Source of the DNA: MFD02979-c5 sp963705385
GTDB lineage: Bacteria; Bacteroidota; Bacteroidia; Cytophagales; Amoebophilaceae
Length of the DNA stretch: 64,000 nucleotides
Assembly (NCBI GenBank): GCA_963705385.1
Contig: OY970075.1
Coordinates: 248,001 to 312,000, forward strand
Reading direction: 5' to 3'
How positions within the stretch are numbered: the stretch's first letter is position 1; every line of letters starts with the position of its first letter. Below, one piece after another: positions 40,201-48,519 of this stretch. The notes below the pieces were generated by a model. It was not told where the DNA came from. It made no database searches and was given only the letters and a program-made list of their open reading frames with translations. The position numbers and the translations under genes were made by a program.

Positions 40201-40855
40201 AGAGCAAGATCATCCTGAAATAGCCCATGCCTTAAACAGCATAGGAGAGCTTTTCTCGCATTTAGGCGACTATCAGCAAGCATTGTCTTACAAGCAGCAA
40301 GGCTTAGCCATGCGCCAGCGTTTGTTTGCAGAGCAAGATCACCCGGATCTGGCTCGTTCTTTAGTCAGTGTAGGCATTGGCTTAGAACAAGTGGATAAGT
40401 GCCAGGAAGCCTTGGCCTACAAAAAAGCAGCCCTTGCAATCAGGCAGCGGCTCTACCAACAACATCCTGATGTGGGGCACTCGTTGAATAATGTTGGCGA
40501 GACGCTCATCAAGCTGGGTCAGTTTGAAGAGGGGTTGGTGTATTGCCAGCAAGCCTTGTCCCTGCGGCAGGCTATCTACGAAAGTGGTCCCCATCAGTAT
40601 GTGGCCTATTCTTTAAACAGTGTGGGGGTTGCCTTGACTGGCTTAGGTAGGTTGGAGGAAGGCCGAGTACACTCTGAGCAAGCCCTTGAGATGCTGAAGC
40701 TGGTTTATCCAGGCCGAGATCATCCTTACATGGTGCATGCTTTAAAAAATATTGCTGCTAGCCTAACCAAGCTAGGGAGCTTGGAAGAAGGGGCTGTGTA
40801 TGCGCAAGCAGCTGTAGCAATGCAAGAGCGACTTAGAGGTAGCAAAGCTCCTTAG
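37235..40855 (+). CDS. Exported class 3 lipase - NB-ARC ATPase - TPR protein
   Basis: 1206 residues, intact. The N-terminus is hydrophobic (APLLLLICLPWLCVQRAA), a probable Sec signal. A class 3 lipase follows: VVLAHRGTEP at ~130, the nucleophile in GHSLGG (Ser193), and TFDSPGAYP. An NB-ARC/STAND ATPase has P-loop GPGGIGKS at ~517-524, LYVFDDAP as Walker B-like, ITSRN, and RYPLAL as the GxPLA-type motif, followed by a winged-helix-like region (QLAYLDPEGISVAWLL). The last third has about seven 42-44-residue TPRs (EQDHPDLARSL type). The domain order equals that of NLR/STAND sensors: effector, switch ATPase, ligand-sensing repeats. Its start overlaps the stop of the small lipoprotein. ATP-gated lipase activity at the host interface is inferred. 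Confidence 0.88.
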   Translation: MKMKNRVTILLYTVRVVASASISTAPLLLLICLPWLCVQRAASHPPVAMRANLLEMQHSPAPYELAVLSQHAYQEDVQEGDYVVVDKLATPLAGWQVAKILQDTKEGPLATVFQQLGLPYGYRGTLYLNTAKKQVVLAHRGTEPKNIDSLHTDVSSIAANTIRGQEKLLPILLAEALSLAEKEGASLCVTGHSLGGWLAQVTAFIARDQYPKHHVKAVTFDSPGAYPMLNQINARNEHIKLEELDITNYLSSPNLINAANQHLGTLYRVVFEQFEDTLMNYTMASHAMANFLHAFDPLTGQAKRCVCVQDWPIVSKKSLKKAKKILTANPAEGLLNVFSLLKDVVYQEHLGEYSGFFKLAHKANQYHLQGKDIFFERAYQYHYKTQPFDSRVLPVRNVPASVRQFLEGVVSDSPAHKAVLNQTVLLSSVQWDRENELLTLPFAGDMRLVADQLITLACLHPHLCRPSSLGAQHTTETNHLLPLPAIPFFVGREDMIKTLVKILSDHGPQVIAPPITGPGGIGKSQIALKVIAQQVQHYEHIFWLPAASREKLLEAYVTLAHGLGIYVNPKNLEQVIQNVRVYLQDRHCLYVFDDAPSMEGIQDFLPLQQGHVLITSRNSNAHAWLKKPLLVEPFSKAEALDLAIKLGYGKDKQDHHALGVLLTQIPRYPLALVQLFIMLEDERYTPAKLLAGLQAYEANAQEEALMEFLREDPHQGRVGYSKSLFYVFEKVVERLQAEIQGSRALQLISQLAYLDPEGISVAWLLTLDSEDRGLLHRKTRAALSLLTKYSLLQWDENYEQVYIHADTQLIMRHLRPQPSLSALVHSLITHVGPKEKAHQNLAAWKSMLPQGRMLFLRLDTARFPAEGYLLTKYLADACFLTSLFKEGVGWAKQCLAIAQMRYPNQDHAEVAEALQKLGVSLVELGKHQESLGYKQEALAMYKRLFKDQDQLEVAYAWSDVGSSFSQLGKYQEALECKQQGLFMRQRLFPEQDHPEIAHALNSIGELFSHLGDYQQALSYKQQGLAMRQRLFAEQDHPDLARSLVSVGIGLEQVDKCQEALAYKKAALAIRQRLYQQHPDVGHSLNNVGETLIKLGQFEEGLVYCQQALSLRQAIYESGPHQYVAYSLNSVGVALTGLGRLEEGRVHSEQALEMLKLVYPGRDHPYMVHALKNIAASLTKLGSLEEGAVYAQAAVAMQERLRGSKAP

Positions 40856-40894
40856 GCCTATTGCCCTAAACTGTTGCTAATCAGTAAAAAGTCA

Positions 40895-41703
40895 ATAACA
40901 TAGGAGATGCGAAACAAGCACTCGCCTTAGGTAATTATCAAAAGGCTTTAAAGTACGCACAAAGAGGCTTAAAGATGTGCCAGATATTATGTAAAGGCCA
41001 GGATGACGCTGATGTAGCTTGTTCTTTAAACAGTGTAGGGATTAGCCTAGAGCAGTTAGTAAATTACTAGGAAACACTTTAATCTAAACAAGAGGCCTTA
41101 GGTCTAAGGCAGCGTCTACATCAAGCTCAAGACCATCCAGATGTAGCACACGCGCTTAACAACCTTGGAGAAACCTTCATTAAAATAGAGATACTTGAAG
41201 AGGGTATAAGATATTGCAAGGAAGGGTTAGCGCTAAGGAAAAAGCTTTATGAAAACCAAGATCATCCTTACCTTGCTCACTCTTACAACAACGTGGGGAT
41301 TGGTTTAACTGCATTAGGTAGATACGAGGAGGCTTTAGCACACAACAGGAAAGCTCAAGAGATGTTACAGCAGCTTTACCAAGAGGCAAGGCTATCCCTG
41401 GCTGGCCAAGACGCTCAACAGTATAGGAGAGGCACTAGAAAGCTCGGAGCACCAAAGAGAAGTATAGATTGCTACAAGAAAGCTGTGTGTATGGCTTTGA
41501 CGAAGTACCCAAAAGAGCATCCTTATCTCACCCAATATCTAAATAATCTCATCGAACTTTTGAACAAGGCCAGCAGATACAGCACTTATTCAACAACCCA
41601 AGAAGAAGTGTTACCTCTTTGTGAGCAGCACCTTGGCAAAGGCAATGGGCCTACCCAGCAGTTGCATGATGCTGGGAAAAGTGATCTTGCCTCTGAAAAT
41701 TAG
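40895..41703 (+). pseudogene. TPR gene remnant, 3' end of a lipase/NB-ARC/TPR paralogue
   Basis: Broken frames code for TPRs such as ALALGNYQKALKYAQRGL, DDADVACSLNSVGISLEQL, QDHPDVAHALNNLGETF and QDHPYLAHSYNNVGIGL. The last open part (41293-41703) codes for LGRYEEALAHNRKAQEML and ends with KYPKEHPYLTQYLNNLIELL and EEVLPLCEQHLGKG, matching the C-terminus of the protein at 29334-31637. Stops at about 41069 and 41084 break it. It probably derives from a third gene of the family or from a longer form of the gene at 37235. Confidence 0.78.
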
Positions 41704-42190
41704 TCCAAAACAAAACTGCAGTGCTTGCTGAGCATCGGCCTAAACTCTTGATAGGCTATGCCTACGTTACGGATGATCTGGGGCTGATCCCAGGCTTTTA
41801 ACCCTTTCATGGCTTTAGCAATGAAGCCTTTAGCATTACACGTGGCAGCAAGGTAAAAATCAATTGTATGACCCCGCTCATCGATAGCGCTACAGAGATA
41901 AGCCCATTTCCCTTTAACTTTGACGTAGGCCTCATCCAGATGCTATTCATAGTTAACCTTGGCTTCTCCAGTATCATTTGAGGCTAGTTAGTATTTCAAG
42001 AGCATGGTATTACACCTAGCGGAATAGGGTAGAATGATCGACCGCTATCCCTCGCTCAGCTAGCATCTCCTCCAAGTCGCGATAGCTAATTCCATATTGG
42101 CAATACCAGCGAACAGCCCAGATGATGATCTCATAAAGTGGCGCCTTTTAAAGGTTTGCATGGCTATGAGCTATAAAGTTAACATAGCTT
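41704..42190 (-). pseudogene. IS6-family transposase remnant
   Basis: On the minus strand the N-terminal part gives EIIIWAVRWYCQYGISYRDL and EEMLAERGIAVDHSTLFR, followed by stops. After a deletion it continues with DEAYVKVKGKWAYLCSAIDE, RGHTIDFYLAATCNAKGF and PQIIRNVGIAYQEFRPML. These are the classic IS6/IS26 transposase segments, including the DDE Asp in DEAYVKVKGKW. Inactive. Terminal repeats were not located with certainty. Confidence 0.85.
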
Positions 42191-42396
42191 AAGCCAAAGC
42201 TCTACTTCCTCTCTTTGCAACAGGCCTTACTTTTTTACCAACTCGACCTCCTTTCAAGGCTATTAATTATAACACTTGAAGCAGATTAGCTGGAACAGTC
42301 TCAAGCAAGTCTAACAAGTAAGGTTTGGCACTTAAGTCTAATTTTTATTAGGTTGCACACATAGTACAAAAGTAAAACCTTTAAATAAGAACCATT
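42191..42396. other. AT-rich stretch before the YtxH gene
   Basis: About 200 bp of AT-rich sequence with a small inverted repeat CTAATTTTTATTAG at about 42339-42352. It is probably the upstream region of the YtxH gene; no clear promoter motif was found. Confidence 0.35.
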
Positions 42397-42600
42397 ATGA
42401 GAAGAGACATCATATCTTTTGTAGCAGGTATCTTTGTCGGTACTGTACTAGGCATTTTAGTGGGTGATGAAGATAAAAAGCGAATACAAGAAGCTTTGAA
42501 TAAGCAAGCCGCTAAACTACGTGAGGGGTACGAGGGACCGATTATGGAAACCGCCAACAAAGTCAAGAACTTTGTAACAGGACATGCGGACAAATCATAG
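42397..42600 (+). CDS. YtxH-like small membrane protein
   Basis: 67 residues. One N-terminal membrane helix with a glycine pattern (SFVAGIFVGTVLGILVG) is followed by a charged amphipathic helix (DEDKKRIQEALNKQ), as in YtxH-domain proteins linked with stress in other bacteria. It is short but has a clean start, and the domain pattern supports a real gene. Confidence 0.75.
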   Translation: MRRDIISFVAGIFVGTVLGILVGDEDKKRIQEALNKQAAKLREGYEGPIMETANKVKNFVTGHADKS

Positions 42601-42847
42601 CTTGAACTTCTAAAGTGCAGCTAAGGAGGGCGCTGAACTTTGGGTCTCGTACGAGCCCCGTATAAAAGGGTTACACATGTTCCATCGTTTTTATGCGTTC
42701 CGCTATGAAGTCTCCAGAACTGGCGGGCTAATGCCACTGCGCAAAACATCAGCCAAGTCTCAGTAAAAGCTTTAGCCACATCACGGCTACCGGCAGCTCC
42801 CCACTATGGGTCAAGGGAGTACAAACTGGGCCTCCCTTAGTTTAAAT
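42601..42847. other. Structured-looking gene-free stretch, possible small RNA
   Basis: About 250 bp between the YtxH gene and the nested hairpin at 42848. It is richer in G+C than its surroundings and has several short complementary segments (for example TCGTACGA, and CCCCGT with the later AAAAGGG). Its end is marked by the terminator. It did not match RNase P, SRP, tmRNA or tRNA motifs I can recall. An open stretch coding for HMFHRFYAFRYEVSRTGG lies inside, without homology I recognise. Confidence 0.35.
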
Positions 42848-42906
42848 GTGTGAGAAGTGATTGCTGCCTTAGCAGGCAGTTTTTTGCTTCTCACACAGTT
42901 TTTTAT
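42848..42906 (+). terminator. Nested hairpin terminator
   Basis: An inner stem CTGCC/GGCAG (42864-42868 with 42875-42879) is followed by six T. An outer stem GTGTGAGAAG at 42848-42857 pairs perfectly with CTTCTCACAC at 42887-42896, again followed by a T run. The two stacked hairpins could end transcription of the YtxH gene or of an RNA from 42601. Confidence 0.75.
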
Positions 42907-43456
42907 GGCTTGATTATACCCTTTTGGTCAAACCCAACAATGTTGTAATGCTGAACAGTAAATAGGTAGCGGAACAAGGGAGATAGAACTTTATAGGCCT
43001 ATTTCTACCTCCTTGGGTAGTTGGCCTTAGAAGCTGGTCTAGAGAGGTAGGTTTGTCACGCCAAATGGCCTGCTCGAGTTGGGAAATCCCAGAGAAAGGC
43101 TGTCTGTAGAAGTAGCACCAGCTGGCATGGATAGCAGCTTACAGCGTGGCACTTGCCCTCACCCCCTTCCCTACCTGAGTAGGTGTTGGCAGTCGTGAAG
43201 CTCCCAACGTAGGGTCCACCTTCCCTCAAGGGACCGTTCTTTGAGTAGCTAGCAGGTTGTTTTTAGAGTAATAAATGTTTGTGGTACAGTCAGTCACCTA
43301 TAAATAAGGCACAAAGGCAGGCAAGTAATGCAATTCAAGCAGTGCTTTTAACCAAAAAAATCTCAAAGCTACATGGATGCTGGAGCAAGTGTGGCGATAT
43401 GCTTACTTTTGTTGTAGACAATAAAAAAACCCAAGGCGCACACAAACTCATTCACA
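42907..43456. other. Gene-free stretch before lysS
   Basis: About 550 bp with no recognised gene. The minus strand has an open stretch at about 43130-42960 coding for AAIHASWCYFYRQPFSGI and LEQAIWRDKPTSLDQLL, which I could not identify and which has stops upstream. It may be the remains of a mobile element. Confidence 0.35.
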
Positions 43457-44983
43457 ATGACAACACCCCACTTAAGCGAGCAAGAGCTCCTGAGGAGAAA
43501 TAAAAAACAAGAGCTTGAGAAACTAGGGATTAACCCTTATCCTGCCCCTACCTTTGAAACCAATACGTCAACACAAGACATCTTAGCACATTACCCTCAA
43601 AACCCAGAGCGCTACCAGCAAGTAGCGCTAGCGGGGCGGCTGATGAGCCGCAGGATCATGGGCTCAGCTTCATTTGTGGAATTGCAGGACATAAGCGGTA
43701 GGGTCCAGCTATATGTGCATCGAGATTCAATTTGTCCTACTGAAGACAAGACTTTTTATAATATAGTCTTTAAAAAACTCCTTGACATAGGAGACATCGT
43801 GGGTGTCCATGGCTTTGTATTTACCACCCAAGTGGGCGCTATTGCTGTGCACGTCACCCAGCTGACTTTATTGGCCAAGGCGCTCAAGCCCCTCCCTATT
43901 GTGAAAGAAGTGGTAGAAGAAGGGGTTAAAAAAACTTACGATGCTTTTACAGATCCAGAGCAACGCTATCGCCAACGCTATGTAGACTTGGTCGTTAATA
44001 CTCATATACGTGCAATATTTAGCAAGCGTGCCCAGCTTATTCGCTCTATTCGGCAACATCTAGATGCGCTGGGTTGTTTAGAAGTGGAAACACCTATTCT
44101 ACAGCCACTCCATGGCGGCGCTGCAGCAAGGCCTTTTAAGACCCACCACAATGCACTTGACATGCCTTTGTATTTGCGCATCGCCAATGAGCTCTATCTC
44201 AAAAGGCTCATCGTAGGGGGGTATGAAGGCGTGTATGAATTTGCTAAAGACTTTCGCAACGAAGGGATGTCGCGGTTCCATAATCCTGAATTCACCCAGG
44301 TAGAAGTGTACGTTGCTTACAAGGATTATTGGTGGATGATGGACCAGGTAGAGGCGATGTTAGAAAAGGTAGCCCTTGCCCTACATAGTACCACTAAAGT
44401 CCAGGTAGGCGGACATATCATCAACTTCCAAAGGCCTTGGAAGCGTTTTACCATGTTTGAGGCTATCCAGCATTTTACAGGGGTTGATATTAGCCAAATG
44501 GATGAAGCGGTATTAAGAGACACCGCCAAAAATTTAGGTGTATTTCTGGAAACCTCAGTAGGCAAAGGTAAAATTATCGATGAAATCTTTGGCTCCAAGT
44601 GCGAGCCTTATCTAATTCAACCAACCTTTATTACGGACTACCCAGTAGAGATGTCACCTTTAGCCAAACGGCACCGCCATAACCCTGCATTGGTAGAACG
44701 CTTCGAGGCAATATGCAATGGTAAAGAAATTTGCAATGCCTTTTCTGAGTTGAACGATCCTATCGAGCAGCGCCAGCGCTTTGAAGAACAATTGGAGTTA
44801 GGCAAGAGGGGCGATGAAGAGGCTATGGCTTTAGACGAAGATTTCTTGCGTGCCTTGAGCTACGGCATGCCCCCCACAGTGGGGTTAGGCATTGGTATTG
44901 ATCGGCTGACTATGATCATGGCTGATGCAGCCTCGATTCAAGAAGTAATCTTTTTCCCGCAAATGAGGCCTGAACACATATAG
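43457..44983 (+). CDS. lysS: Lysyl-tRNA synthetase, class II
   Basis: 508 residues. The enzyme charges tRNA-Lys with lysine. The N-terminal OB-fold anticodon domain covers about residues 50-160 (GRLMSRRIMGSASFVELQD). The class II catalytic core has motif 2 FRNEGMSRFHNPEFTQVE and motif 3 GLGIGIDRLTMIM near the C-terminus. Length is standard for bacterial LysS. It is convergent with prfB, with about 100 bp between the stops. Confidence 0.96.
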   Translation: MTTPHLSEQELLRRNKKQELEKLGINPYPAPTFETNTSTQDILAHYPQNPERYQQVALAGRLMSRRIMGSASFVELQDISGRVQLYVHRDSICPTEDKTFYNIVFKKLLDIGDIVGVHGFVFTTQVGAIAVHVTQLTLLAKALKPLPIVKEVVEEGVKKTYDAFTDPEQRYRQRYVDLVVNTHIRAIFSKRAQLIRSIRQHLDALGCLEVETPILQPLHGGAAARPFKTHHNALDMPLYLRIANELYLKRLIVGGYEGVYEFAKDFRNEGMSRFHNPEFTQVEVYVAYKDYWWMMDQVEAMLEKVALALHSTTKVQVGGHIINFQRPWKRFTMFEAIQHFTGVDISQMDEAVLRDTAKNLGVFLETSVGKGKIIDEIFGSKCEPYLIQPTFITDYPVEMSPLAKRHRHNPALVERFEAICNGKEICNAFSELNDPIEQRQRFEEQLELGKRGDEEAMALDEDFLRALSYGMPPTVGLGIGIDRLTMIMADAASIQEVIFFPQMRPEHI

Positions 44984-45082
44984 CATTTGCTGCTTGACTT
45001 ACCTCAATAGGCAACTGCCATAAAGGCCTAAAAATCTAATAAACAGCTAAAAATGATTGCCTTGAGCAGTTATGTTAAAGGC

Positions 45083-46160
45083 CTAAGCACGCATCAAGTA
45101 CGCTTTGATAAAATCTCCAATGTCTCCGTCCAATACATGCTGTACGTCTTTCCTTTCAAGGCCAGTACGGCTATCCTTCACAAGTTTGTAAGGATGTAAC
45201 ACGTAGTTTCTGATTTGCGAACCAAAATCAATCTTTTTCTTAGTGCTTTCTACTTTGGCTTTTTCAATATTTCTCTTTTCAAGTTCCAGCTGATACAGTC
45301 TGGACCGCAACATTTTTATTGCCTTGTCTTTATTCTGAAGTTGAGACCTTTCTTGCTGACATTCTACAATAATACCTGAGGGGGCATGTTTAAGCCTAAC
45401 CGCTGTTTCCACTTTGTTGACATTCTGGCCCCCAGCTCCCCCAGAGCGAAAGGTTTCCCAAGTAAGGTCAGCAGGGTTAATGTCGATTTGGATGCTGTCG
45501 TCTATAACTGGATAAGCATATACTGAAGCAAAAGAAGTATGGCGTCTTCCCGCTGCGTCAAATGGAGAAATGCGGACTAGCCGATGAACCCCAATCTCTG
45601 CTTTTAAGTAACCATAAGCAAACTCACCGTTTAACTCCAAAGTTGCTGATTTGATGCCTGCAGCAACTCCGCGTTGGTAGTTAAGTTGCTTAACTTGATA
45701 GCCCTGCTTTTCTCCCCACATGATATACATCCGCACAAGCATCTCAGCCCAGTCCTGGCTTTCTGTGCCGCCTGCACCTGGGTTAACCTCCAGGATAGCA
45801 TCCAGCTGGTCTTCTTCATTATGCAGCATCCTTTTCAGCTCAAGGTCTTCAAGCTTACTGAGCAAGTGCTGGTGGGTCGCCTCTACTTCTTCTGCACTTA
45901 TCTCATTGGCTTCATAAAACTCATGCAAGGTTTCCAATTCATCTAAACAGGTTTGGATTGCCTCAAAGCTGTCAACCCAACTTTTATTGGTTTTGATAGT
46001 CTTTAATGCCTTTGCTGCTTGCTGTGCATTGTCCCAAAAACCGGAGCTTAAGGTCGCTTGCTGCGCTCCTTGCAATGCTTCTAGCTTGCTATCGTATTCA
46101 AAGATACCTCCTTAAAGCTACTACTCTTTCCTTTGCTTCTTTGTACACTTCTTGTTTCAT
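45083..46160 (-). CDS. prfB: Peptide chain release factor 2 with programmed +1 frameshift
   Basis: RF2 recognises UGA and UAA stops. The main frame (45083 to about 46097) carries the GGQ motif in [15 protein letters not shown], the block [19 protein letters not shown], and the SPF tripeptide that reads the stop codon. The first 20 codons are in another frame from the ATG at 46160 ([13 protein letters not shown] then ALRRYL) and end at TGA (46100-46098). Just before it lies the internal Shine-Dalgarno AGGAGG and the shift site CTT TGA. Reading +1 gives LRRYL followed by [11 protein letters not shown], the normal RF2 sequence. This is the autoregulatory frameshift known from E. coli and most bacteria: low RF2 favours the shift. 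The next base is A rather than the common C. Confidence 0.95.
46091..46115 (-). promoter_or_regulatory. prfB frameshift signal
   Basis: On the coding strand AAGGAGG, then TAT, CTT, TGA, with spacing typical of the prfB recoding site. Confidence 0.92.
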
Positions 46161-46805
46161 AGTAGATGTAATGTAAATAGTCTGTTTAAGGTTTTTTAGT
46201 TAAAATTTGTTGTTAATAACTAGCCTTTTCCCTTTCTAGCAAGGAAGCGATGTTTGGAAGCCACTGTTTTGCAACCTTTAGGAACATCAGTTGATTTGTT
46301 AGCAAAGTCCTCTTCCCTTGCTAGATTTGTGGGGCCTTGTAGGTTATAACTCTCCAAAGTAAGGCAAATGGAGACGATCTACATACACATCATACTAGAA
46401 AGATGTATTATAAATACTATAATTCGTTGCGGCTTCCTATTCACGAGTAGGTAAGTGCCTCTGAACATACAAAGTCGCTTTTACAGTTGTGCTGTGTTGA
46501 AATCTGTTACTTAGGCAAAAGGCAGTATGTCTTTCAAAGCAAACATTGAGGATAAAATTTATTACAAGCGTACCTTGAAGGGACTGTGTCAACATAAAGC
46601 TTTCAGCGCTTCAAATTTTAAGCTAAGTAAAAAGTAAGTAAATAAGGCGCTGTAACAAGCAGCAACTAAAGTCGCTTATTGTTCATCAGCATACCAGGCC
46701 TTTGGGAAGAAAATAAAGCTTTATAAGCATCACCCTTGTGAGTTTGTACGTCTATGCTCCTTACTGATAGCCCTAAAGAGCTTTTCCTTGATTGATAACC
46801 GTTGA
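46161..46805. other. Gene-free region between prfB and nuoD
   Basis: About 645 bp, AT-rich, with no recognised gene, RNA or repeat. It separates the divergent prfB and nuoD, so promoters for both should lie here. No remnant of nuoC, the usual neighbour of nuoD, was recognised. Confidence 0.4.
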
Positions 46806-48032
46806 ATGTTCGCTATGGCTAATAAGGTTCAATATACCTTTAAAGAAGGCCATCACGCCCGCGCTGCTCCTACCAAGCATAAGCCAAAAGACTTAAAAGC
46901 AGAGGAGGTGCTTATCAACATAGGGCCGCAGCATCCTGCTACACATGGCATATTGCGGCTGGAGGTAATTACTGACGGAGAGGTGGTAGTAGACGTAGTG
47001 CCACATCTAGGTTATTTACACCGTTGCTTTGAAAAGCACGCCGAACTTTTGCCTTACAACCAGATCATTCCTTATGTAGATCGAATGGATTATCTAGCGT
47101 CTATGAACTCAGAACACGCCTTTGTGATGGGGATAGAGCGCATGTTGGGTATAACAGAAAAGCTGCCCCCTAGGGTAGAATACATCCGGGTGTTGGTGGC
47201 AGAACTCAATCGATTAGCTTCTCACTTTTTGGCCATTGGCACTTATGGAGTAGACTTGGGCGCTTTTACAGCATTTTTGTGGCTCATGCGTGATCGGGAA
47301 CATATCTTAAAACTGTTAGAATGGCTCTGCGGCGCCCGCATGCTATACAATTATATCTGGATTGGAGGGCTGTTCTATGATCTTCCCAAGGGCTTTGAAG
47401 CCAGGTGCAGCGAGTTCATTGACTACCTCCAACCCAAGCTTACAGAAATAGACCAGTTGATCATTGAGAATAAGATTTTTATTGAGAGAACAGCCAACGT
47501 GGGCATCCTGCCTTTGGATTTGGCCATTAACTACGGTGTTTCAGGCCCTATGCTTAGAGCATCAGGCTTGCGGCTGGATTTGAGAAAAGTAGATGGCTAC
47601 TCTGTGTACCCAGCACTGGAGTTTGAGGTGCCCATTGGACAGGGCCAGATGGGGAGCATAGGGGATTGTTGGGATAGAACATGGGTGCGGATGCAGGAGT
47701 GCAAAGAATCTATAGAAATTATAAAGCAATGTCTGGTGCGTTTAACTACTGATCTGAAACGGTCTCCTGATTTTGACCCACACCAGCTAGTACCTAAAAA
47801 GGTACGCACCCCTGCCCAAGATTTTTACATGCGTGCAGAGAATCCACGTGGTGAGCTGGGATTTTTTTTCCGGACTACAGCGCATGGCGAGCGTCCTTTT
47901 CGCTGTAAGGCTCGTTCTTCTAGTTTTTCCAACCTTGCAGTAGTCCCAGAAATTGCCAGGGGACACTTGTTGTCTGATCTCATTGCTATTGTAGGTTCAG
48001 TCGACATCGTATTGGGTGAGATAGATCGGTAA
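46806..48032 (+). CDS. nuoD: NADH-quinone oxidoreductase subunit D
   Basis: 408 residues. NuoD is the 49-kDa subunit of respiratory complex I and forms part of the quinone site on the peripheral arm. Visible family blocks are NIGPQHPATHGILRLEV with the quinone-site His, HLGYLHRCFEK, RVLVAELNRLASHFLAIG, and the C-terminal RSSSFSNLAVV with DIVLGEIDR. Length is normal. An internal ATG at 46815 may be the real start (MANKVQ). No other nuo gene lies beside it in this window, so it is isolated or the complex I genes are scattered. Confidence 0.94.
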   Translation: MFAMANKVQYTFKEGHHARAAPTKHKPKDLKAEEVLINIGPQHPATHGILRLEVITDGEVVVDVVPHLGYLHRCFEKHAELLPYNQIIPYVDRMDYLASMNSEHAFVMGIERMLGITEKLPPRVEYIRVLVAELNRLASHFLAIGTYGVDLGAFTAFLWLMRDREHILKLLEWLCGARMLYNYIWIGGLFYDLPKGFEARCSEFIDYLQPKLTEIDQLIIENKIFIERTANVGILPLDLAINYGVSGPMLRASGLRLDLRKVDGYSVYPALEFEVPIGQGQMGSIGDCWDRTWVRMQECKESIEIIKQCLVRLTTDLKRSPDFDPHQLVPKKVRTPAQDFYMRAENPRGELGFFFRTTAHGERPFRCKARSSSFSNLAVVPEIARGHLLSDLIAIVGSVDIVLGEIDR

Positions 48033-48519
48033 GCTATTAGGAGGTGATTAAATTTATTTGGTCTGTATCATGTACTCCGGATGCTACCGCACTTACCTCC
48101 TTGAAGGGGCCTGGTAAGCTTAGGAGCACTGTACATAGATAGATGCTATAAGGTTGCCCAGCATTGGACCTTCGCGAGGATTAGAGAAGCCAATCATACT
48201 AAGCCTAATACAGGTTTTACTCCACTTGCACATCTAAACAGCCTAGAATATATAGATTTAAGTTGCAAAGGAGTGAGAAAGAGGTAGTTAAAGAATCAAG
48301 GTTGTCTCTACCATCCTGTAAAATAAAAATGCAAGGCTAAGAAAAATATGCAGTTCTACTAAACTTGGACAACACCTTAACCTAGAAAATGAGTGGGATA
48401 AAGTAAGCATGAATGATAAGAAAGCACACAAAGTTTAGGCCTATTTTTCTGTCCCCCACTTAAAAAGCAGTTACTGATTTATATAGACATAGCGTGTTAA
48501 AAGAACGAGCATACTGAAA
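48033..48519. other. Gene-free region after nuoD
   Basis: About 490 bp, AT-rich, with no recognised gene or repeat. nuoE, the usual next gene, is absent. Confidence 0.4.
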
